A DNA stretch of 64,000 bases from Siderastrea radians (Eukaryota > Cnidaria > Anthozoa > Scleractinia > Rhizangiidae), in assembly GCA_964017195.1 (NCBI GenBank), contig OZ024892.1, positions 4,198,366-4,262,365 of the forward strand, given 5' to 3'. Shown one piece after another: positions 57,383-64,000 of this stretch; the stretch's first letter is position 1; each line of letters begins with the position of its first letter. The notes beneath the pieces were generated by a model, which saw only the letters and a program-made list of their open reading frames with translations, was not told the origin of the DNA and searched no databases. Made by a program: the position numbers and the translations under genes.

Positions 57383-60300
57383 CTATGAAACTCGATCGGC
57401 TCTGTGTGAATGCCGTCTTCCAATACCCAGCGTTTGTCGTAATAAGCGATCAGCCCCAGCTTCTGCTGCTCGTACGTAACCATCCTCCCGTTGTTCATGC
57501 GAAAACCAATGTTCGTTGCCATGTCCTTGCTGCCATCCAACGCTGACTTGAAACACTGCCACGTGATCTCGTTCTGTTTCTTTGACACCCCCTTCGTGCT
57601 AAACTTCCTTTTTTCGCCCTCCAGTTCCTCGATGTAACAACACTTCGAGCAGAGCGCAATCATCCTGCTTCCTTCGCATTCGAGCTTGAAGAGCCCAGGA
57701 GTGCGGCCGCTCCACTTGTCCCAAGCTAACCACTCTTGCTTTTTTGCCTCAAATTCTGTTTGCAGCTCCGGCCGAACAATGTCCTCAAGCCGCTCGGCAG
57801 AAATGGCCATGTAGTTGCTGTCCGTGTCCATCTGGATCAGCTCGAAGTCTCTTCTGTCGAAATACTTGTCAAGAAAGTCATAATAAAATTCAAGCATTCG
57901 AAGCTTTGCGAGCTGGTAGACAGCGATTCCGATCTGGAACGGCCGTCTGATTGTGATCCGAGGCTTTCGGCTTTCCAGCTCGTACGCTTGCCCGACCTCA
58001 TCTAGATCACTGAAATAGGCGCTTCGCAAGGCCCTGTCGTCGACCTTCTCGTCTTTGGTGTAGATCACGTTCGTTTGCCGATCCAAAGCTTCGACGAGTT
58101 TCCCGTAGCCACTGTTTCCCAACAGCTTGAACACCTCAGCAAGCAGCGCCTTGCTCTTTTCAACGTCTCCTGTACGGCGACCCTCTGTTACTTGCTCGAC
58201 AAACCAATCAAAGACCTTGCCGGGGATATAGTCGATCGTTCGATAGACAGCCGTGATCACCGCCCCGCGATCGACATACCAGCGTAGCAGAGGGGCGTAC
58301 ACCAGTAACTTTTCGGCAGAAAGCGCTCCCACTTACTTTTTTCCGTCCCCACGGTTTCGCCCCTTGCGCTTCAGGTAGTCAAGCATTTGCTGCGGCACGG
58401 CTACGACAGGCACCTTTTTGTTGTAAAAGGACGGGCACATCTCCTCAAACTTTGGCCGCAGGGGCTCTGGGATCTCTATGTCAACTTCAGCAAATCCGAA
58501 CCAGGTCCCGTTTTTGAGCCTTTGTGCGAGATGCGGCGCGACTCCAACAGTCCAACCGCCTGTGCGGTGAACAACCTTTTCCTTCCTGCAGGGCATTTCC
58601 TCCAGCATCGTCGACAGGTAGAGGGCGTTGGCGTCGTAACCAAGGATGCGCTGGCAAAGATGGGGTTCCGCTGGCTGATGTGACCTGATCTTCGTGACCC
58701 CTACTTCGTGGTACTGCATGAACACGAGGCTCGGCTCCCCGACAGCAGCTCCTTTCAACATCTCGTACGCTTCTTTTCCGGGGCTGTAAAGCTCCGCGCC
58801 CCGCTCAACCCCACCTCGGAGCAGGTAATGCAAGCTAACCCCCGGAATGCTGACCGCGTCTTTCAGGATGTGGATCCCCTTCTCAGTGTAGAAGGCTCGC
58901 ATTCTTTCAAAGGCTTCCAGGCCGGGGGCCACGTCGAGGTTGTTGTAATAGCGCAGCCAGTCTGCGAAAGTGCACATGCCCTTTTCTTTGAACAGACGCT
59001 AACACCCATCCCATTCATCCCGAGTGAGCACGTACCCGCCCTTCAGGCGTGATTACCACGCTGGATAGTCCGGCAACCAAGGGTGATCGAGCTTTTCGGG
59101 GGTATCGAGCCACTCGTATAGGAACCACGATTTCTCGGCTGTGCATTCATAAGCTTTCGTCCTCTTTTCATAGCTGGTTCCCGGGCCGAGGTAGTTGATG
59201 ATGTCAAGGAAGCGGAATCCCTGAGTGAGCAGGAACATGATCTTGTTTCCGTTTTTCGCCACTCTGACTTTGCCGGTTGTGTCAGATAGGCGCTCTGCGA
59301 AATGTTCTCTGATCAGGTTCAGATCGTATCGCCCGGAGTTGAACCCGAGAACTGGCACCTGGTCACACCATTCTTCAATTTTGATGCGCTGCGCTTTTGG
59401 AAGCATCTCCACGTCTTCAGGCATGAACGCTGCTCGTACTTTGGTCCGGATGCTTTTCCCGCGCCGCTCCAGCTCTTCCATGAACTTGCGGACCAGCTCC
59501 GCTGGGTTTTTTTCACAGATGTGTGTGGGCTCACGATCCAGGGTGTCCCCGACGCTCACCGAGATTGATACGTGTGCGTTTTCGATCATGCCTGTCGGCT
59601 CTTTCTGCTGATTCTTATCACCGTTCGCTTCGAAGTCGTACAAGATCGCGTGTGGAAAGCTTTGCGTTTGGGGCCGTGGCAGCTCCACATCTATTTCCCC
59701 TACTTCACACGCCCATGCCTCGATTACGTGGTAGCCAGCAGCTCGGAGCGCTTTTGTGCGTTTTACAGTTGCTTTGAACCGGTCTTCTCGTGTTTGGTCA
59801 TTCTGAGCAATGATTTTATCACGATCATTCGGGAAACATTTTCGGCATCCGTGCCAGTGACAGCCGTGGTATTGAAATACAGTCCTCGATTCATGGTTGT
59901 ACCCGTCGAGAGGAGCGCGCTCAACCCATCGCTTGTCGCCGTGCCCGCATGCCGCGTGGTGAATGTGAATTTTCCGCCGCGCCGCTTCTTGTTCGAGCCA
60001 GCGAAGAGAATCTGGAGAAGCTGTATGTTTTGGGTAGAAGGCCTTCTCGAAAGCTGTCCGCGGTGTTTCGACTCTTTCGGCCGGGCAATCAATCACCGCC
60101 TTCCCTTGGGCGCACCTTTCGGTATGCCGTTGAAGGTTGCAAGCTTGAGTGAATCGTGCACGGCAATGAACACATGCATACGTTCTTGCAAACTTCGAAA
60201 TATCCTTGATGACGAACGCGTGCCCCTCGTAAATTCCGATTGTCAAAATGTTCGTCAGCTTGGCCGGCGGGTTTCGTCTAAGGTGCTATACCACGCCCCC

Positions 60301-61325
60301 ATCAATCTTGCGCTCAGGCTCATAGGCACGGATACAAAGCCAATCCGAGAAATCTGATTTCTGATTCAGGTGTCTTTCAACCCGATCAAGTTCATCGACC
60401 GATGTTTTCGGGCTGTCGTTTGGAGTAGTTCTGAGTTTGAAGAAACCCTTAGCAAGCTCTCGTGCTGCTGTTGTGCTTCGATCTGGTCTTGCACGGCGGT
60501 GTACCGCAATGCAGCGCCAGAGACACAAGTTGTCCTGGTAGGTGTCCAGCGCCAGCATCGACCGGCCATGCGCAAGGTTACGCAGCCAGTCTGGCAAGGG
60601 GCCTGTGCCCAACAGTGGCTGACGGTCTAGCACGACCTTTACATCAACATCAGAATAACCCCTAAACACCCATTTTGTGTTTGGTCTTTCGATGTTATCA
60701 ATGTTCAGGCGCGCCTCCTCCTCTTCTCTCAACCAATTTTCTGCTTCATCATATCTGTTTATCCACGGTGAGCCTCTTGGGGGCTTATAAAACAGGAAAA
60801 TTGTCCCGTCTTCGATGTTTTCCAACCAATAAGAATAGTTGTAGCGCAAGTAGGCTGTTGTTCTGACCTTCTCCCTTATCATTCCCATGAACTGTTCTGT
60901 AAGGTTAGTTTCAAGTCCTTGTCTTTTTCTCCAAAAGATAAAACGACGGCCTTCTTTTTCTTCACTTTCCTCTTCCTCACCTCTTTTAAACAAATTTGCA
61001 AGCATGTCCTTATAACTCTTTTCTCGATTCTTTATCGGTTGAATAGGATCAAACTCTTTCAATATTGCCCGCCTTTTTATTTCCTTTTTCTTCCTTGGAG
61101 GCGTGATTGGTTTATTTTTCCTGGAAGAAGCGGTTTCGATAACCGTTCCTTCACTCGTTTAGGAACTGGTTCATCCAAAATGTTCTGAACAGCCTCGCGA
61201 AGAGGCCCCGCTGCCGGCGTGTTTTCCGCAAGCAATTGCATAATATACTGCTCATCTTTCGGCGTCATTTCCGCAAGAAGTTTTTGTAAAAATTATTCAG
61301 CGGATTGTTGGGTAATGCTTGCCAT
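57379..61325 (-). pseudogene. Protein-primed family B DNA polymerase, multiple stops
   Basis: This pPolB replicates the linear element from a terminal protein. The frame runs about 1,315 codons from an ATG at 61325. Features include a C2H2-like finger near 60175 (CVHCRARFTQACNLQRH), a YHGCHWHGCRKC box, exonuclease motif I YDFE (59637-59629) and VLGFNSGRYDLNLI, polymerase motif A GYDANALYLS (Asp at 58635), motif B KLLGNSGYG (58128) and motif C MDTDSNY (57828). Five in-frame nonsense codons lie at 61293, 60286, 59053, 58999 and 58333, plus one frameshift near 61135. Between the stops the frame is unchanged over almost 4 kb, so decay was mostly by point mutation. No stop lies in the catalytic C-terminal 316 codons. 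Confidence 0.92.
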
Positions 61326-61389
61326 CTTGGTACATACCTGTGCAGATGTTTCTTCAATTGAAAAATATTTATATTCAATAGCTAACGTG

Positions 61390-61489
61390 ATTTTCCGTGA
61401 CACATCCGCGCTGGTACTGCCCCCCCTCCTATCCTGCTTGCTTCGCTTTGTGCGCTGGGTGGTTTAAACGAGGTATATACAGGTGTACT
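61390..61489 (-). repeat. Polinton right terminal inverted repeat
   Basis: Reverse complement of 47476-47577, from ATTTTCCGTGACACATCCGC to GGTATATACAGGTG. A C-run length difference (CCCCCC against CCTCCCCC) is the largest mismatch. Confidence 0.92.
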
Positions 61490-61517
61490 GATGAGGTGGT
61501 ATGTACTCCTTGTTCAG

Positions 61518-61698
61518 TAGTAATAGATGAATTCGACAAATACAACCTGATAGCCGGAGTATTATTTTCGTGTTTTACCCCCCCCCCCCCCCCACACCGT
61601 AATAACCTCGCTCACTTCGGTTATTACGGTGGGGGGTTTAAAACACGAAAATAATACTCTGGCTATCAGGTGGTATTTGTCGAATTCATCTATTACTA
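61518..61698. repeat. 181-bp palindrome at the right end of the Polinton insertion
   Basis: The arms begin TAGTAATAGATGAATTCGAC and end with the reverse complement; the centre near 61610 is itself an inverted repeat (CCGTAATAACC/GGTTATTACGG), beside an 18-C tract. It lies between the Polinton inverted repeat and the outer TCAAT, so it is inside the interval flanked by the target duplication. Confidence 0.88.
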
Positions 61699-63450
61699 CT
61701 CAATCATACGCTGAAAGGTCGAAGGAGCGGAATTTAATCCAAACGGCATCCTTGCGAATTGAAATTGGCCAGCCCGAGTGGCGAAAGCGGTCGTGGGTTT
61801 GTCCTTAGGATCCATGGGAACTTGCCAGAAACCGCTGCGGAGACCCAAAGTTGTGAACATCTTTGCGCCGTGCAAGGAATCCAAGATGTCATCCATTCTG
61901 GGAATGGGGTGCGCCTCACAGTGTGTTACTGAGTTTGATTTTACAAACCACCACCACAGGGGACAGCCAGGGACTGGAAATAGGGGCCCGTTTCTCGAAA
62001 CTCCCGATAACTTTCCGGGCCCGTTAAGTATTTTTTCGAGCTCATTTACTTGTCAGCTAATGGTAACTATTGGCGCAAACCTAGCGAGGCGCTTCACGAA
62101 ATTATGAAGATTGAAATTTAGCTTAATGTTGTGCACCTAATAGTTTTCGTGCCCGGAAAGTTATCGGGAGTTTCGAGAAACGGGCGCTAGGCTCGATGAC
62201 CCCCTGCGCTAACATGTCTTTCACCCGTTTGTCCACTTCCTCTCTATGCACGTAGGGTAGGCGTCGCGGCCGCTGCTTAATTGCAGGCTAAATTGCTTAA
62301 TTCCAGTATCGATCTTATGACTTAAAACACTAGTTTGTCCTAAAGTATCCTCAAATACTTCTGAATATTGAAGTAATACTTTACGTAATTTAGCCTTGTC
62401 TTCCTGGTTAAGAGCGGGATCGATAGCCGCTCTATCTCGTCTAAAACGTTACTAGTGTCTACACTGGAACAGCAAAAAGGGTCGGGGTTGTTGTTGGCAG
62501 TGCTACTGTTATTGCAAATAGGGGTTTCAGAAAGGACTCTGAACTCAGCTATTTTTCTCCCCGAAACAATTTTGACTTCGTCTTCCGACGTGTTAGCTAT
62601 TCGAACAGGTACCGTTCTTGAGGTGGCTTGTGCAACTACATAGGCAACATGTACCCGCACGTTAACACGCTGTTGACCGGTAATGGGGACACCATACCCA
62701 GCTCAGAATCTAACTGAACGGGTTATTCTCTCTTCTACTATGACTTCGGAGTGGGGAGGTACCATAGTCGTTTCTGCTAGAGTAACCGGGGCCCTTAAGA
62801 GTACATTGGAGGCCCCACATGGTTGTTCGACATCGCCAGAGCCCCAGACTACCCCTGACAAGTGTGATCACTTACCTGGCGGCTGCGAGAAATGGGAGAA
62901 ATCCCATGGCGACCTTGGACAAAGTACGAAAGGCGGCCATTGTCTTCTGCGGCCCTTAATGTCAGCCCGTTGTTGGCAATGAAATCCCAGCCTAGTAGGC
63001 ACTCGTGACGGATATTGCTTGACACAAGAAAATCACCCTGATAAAACATTTTCCGCTTGGGAGACTCACCGTCACAACTAATTTTACATTTAATGTTAAG
63101 TGGATCCCCAGTAATGGAAATATAACGCCCAGGATCGACCGGCTTGTTCCTACCCGTATTAAGTAACGCCACTACATTAATCCCTTCTTTACAGATTTCT
63201 ACTGATGGATGGGTCGGAAGAAAACTAAAATTTTTTATCGGTAAAACACCAAGTCTTATTAGGGTGACCCATTGACCCTGCATAGGTTCCCTCCGGCCGT
63301 TTAAAGGCCTAAAGCAATTACTCGCCACATGGCCAAGGCGATGACAATTACTACAACGAACTCTCTTAAAAATTACTAGGATAATTTGCAGTACCTCGAG
63401 AAGTGTTCTGTCTGTACTGGCAAGTTCTAGAATAATGGCCTCGTTAGTTT
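61699..63450 (-). mobile_element. Ty3/Gypsy retrotransposon, zinc knuckle to RT N-terminal half (5' part of nested pair)
   Basis: On the minus strand from right to left: a CCHC zinc knuckle CSNCHRLGHVASNC (63355-63314), an aspartyl protease with ALLNTG in place of the usual DTG and CLLGWDFIANNG downstream (62849-63328), a linker (62340-62660), and RT N-terminal motifs RREEVDKRVKDMLAQGVIE-type (interrupted by a MITE), MDDILDSLHGAKMFTTLG, and FARMPFGLNSAPSTFQRMIE ending at the insertion. The stretch that normally carries FCIDYRKLN is deleted near 61930. The protease Asp appears replaced by Asn (LNTG), which would abolish activity. Confidence 0.82.
61983..62192. mobile_element. MITE inside the Gypsy RT gene
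   Basis: Termini GGGCCCGTTTCTCGAAACTC and GAGTTTCGAGAAACGGGC are inverted, including ATAACTTTCCGGGC against GCCCGGAAAGTTAT. It separates two RT motif blocks of the retroelement. Confidence 0.85.
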
Positions 63451-64000
63451 TGTTTCAGTTAAGTGTCATGAAACATTTATCAGCATAAACCTCCGCCTTC
63501 TATGGATACAGAAGGGTGTCGCCCGCAATCATCATAAGGAAAGCTTGTTTTGAAAACCACAGACATATACAGCTATTTCATATAACGTTGTCAGAAAGCC
63601 TACGTGATCAGATCACAAGGTATTATCAGTAATTCCCTGCAGAAAAAACATGACATGGACAAGTGTTAATGGTACTTTCACCCATCCTATGGCAGTGAAA
63701 ACTGTGAAATTTCAGCCAAATCACAAAAGATTTACAGCCAACCATACTACCTTTCGGTCTTGTCGCGTAAGCTCGAGGCTTTTAAATCCGACGACGTTAA
63801 GGTGATTCCATCGAAAAAGAAGTTGTAATGAGAATTTGTTGAAACTTTGCACAGTTACTAATTACGCCTAGTACATTAAAAAAATAAAATAAAAAGAGGG
63901 GGTCACCGTGTCTGATTTCACGCTACGGTGCTGTAGTATATAGGTAATTTGCTATCTTTAGACAGCAATATGAATAAAACCTATCCTTGTAGTAGAGACA
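63451..64000. other. No gene recognised
   Basis: Could be residual 5' retroelement or host intron. No gag domain, LTR or exon was identified. Confidence 0.4.

Larger units (their letters stand above)
47476..61489. mobile_element. Polinton/Maverick (adintovirus-like) element, inactive
   Basis: The element is about 14.0 kb with terminal inverted repeats of about 100 bp. It carries the Polinton hallmark set: protein-primed PolB, retroviral-type integrase, adenain-like protease, packaging ATPase, major and minor capsid proteins. It is inserted into the RT gene of a Gypsy element. TCAAT is present just outside the left end (47471-47475) and again at 61700-61704 beyond a terminal palindrome, as expected for a 5-6-bp target duplication. 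At least nine genes carry stops or frameshifts. Confidence 0.93.

Noticed and set aside
59572..60357. Long plus-strand ORF (261 aa) opposite PolB
   Set aside because: It has no recognisable protein features and lies fully antisense to the conserved polymerase N-terminus.
57379..61325. Stop-codon reassignment or readthrough in the Polinton polymerase
   Set aside because: Stops are both TAA and TAG here and TGA in other genes, accompanied by frameshifts and insertions. Ordinary decay explains them.

Overview
This window is animal nuclear DNA, AT-rich and intron-rich, with many foldback MITEs, SINEs and LINE fragments. The exon structures and repeat types best fit a cnidarian, probably a stony coral. 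That assignment is an inference: no species marker is present.

Host genes. Positions 1-7546 hold a head-to-head pair, ERH (minus strand, running off the left edge) and CDKN3 (plus strand, nine exons, with the catalytic P-loop arginine replaced by valine). Positions 12920-15874 hold a small heat-shock protein gene. Its TATA box, first exon and splice donor lie inside a 362-bp unit repeated three times in tandem, and a perfect four-unit heat-shock element sits upstream. Positions 16994-19721 (minus) hold a four-exon, membrane-anchored methyltransferase resembling the methyltransferase part of ovothiol synthase OvoA. At 20204 is a tRNA-Ala(CGC) gene with a 26-nt intron. Between 24.8 and 38.5 kb are several partly duplicated, mostly broken loci whose exons suggest a tyrosine-recombinase-like domain followed by C-terminal zinc fingers. 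At 45494-45770 (minus) is a lone terminal exon of an ABCB10-type ABC transporter.

Nested mobile DNA, 46.5-63.5 kb. A decayed minus-strand Ty3/Gypsy retrotransposon (zinc knuckle, protease, reverse transcriptase, RNase H) is split inside its RT gene by a 14-kb Polinton/Maverick (adintovirus-like) element. The insertion is bounded by matching TCAAT pentamers, and the RT frame resumes across them. The Polinton has ~100-bp terminal inverted repeats. It carries a collagen-like fibre gene, packaging ATPase, penton-like and major capsid proteins, a pX-like minor protein, an adenain-like protease, a DUF5679-PLA2 protein, a zinc-ribbon protein, a retroviral-type integrase and a protein-primed DNA polymerase B. 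The right half is arranged as convergent blocks. Almost every large gene has stops or frameshifts, so this is a fossil copy. The ATPase gene is also split by a 411-bp insertion that contains a 320-bp palindrome.

The remaining sequence is intron and intergenic DNA filled with foldback MITEs (at least three families in two or more copies or near-perfect palindromes), two CR1/L2-like LINE 3' fragments, a SINE inserted in a SINE, a 66-bp minisatellite and simple repeats.
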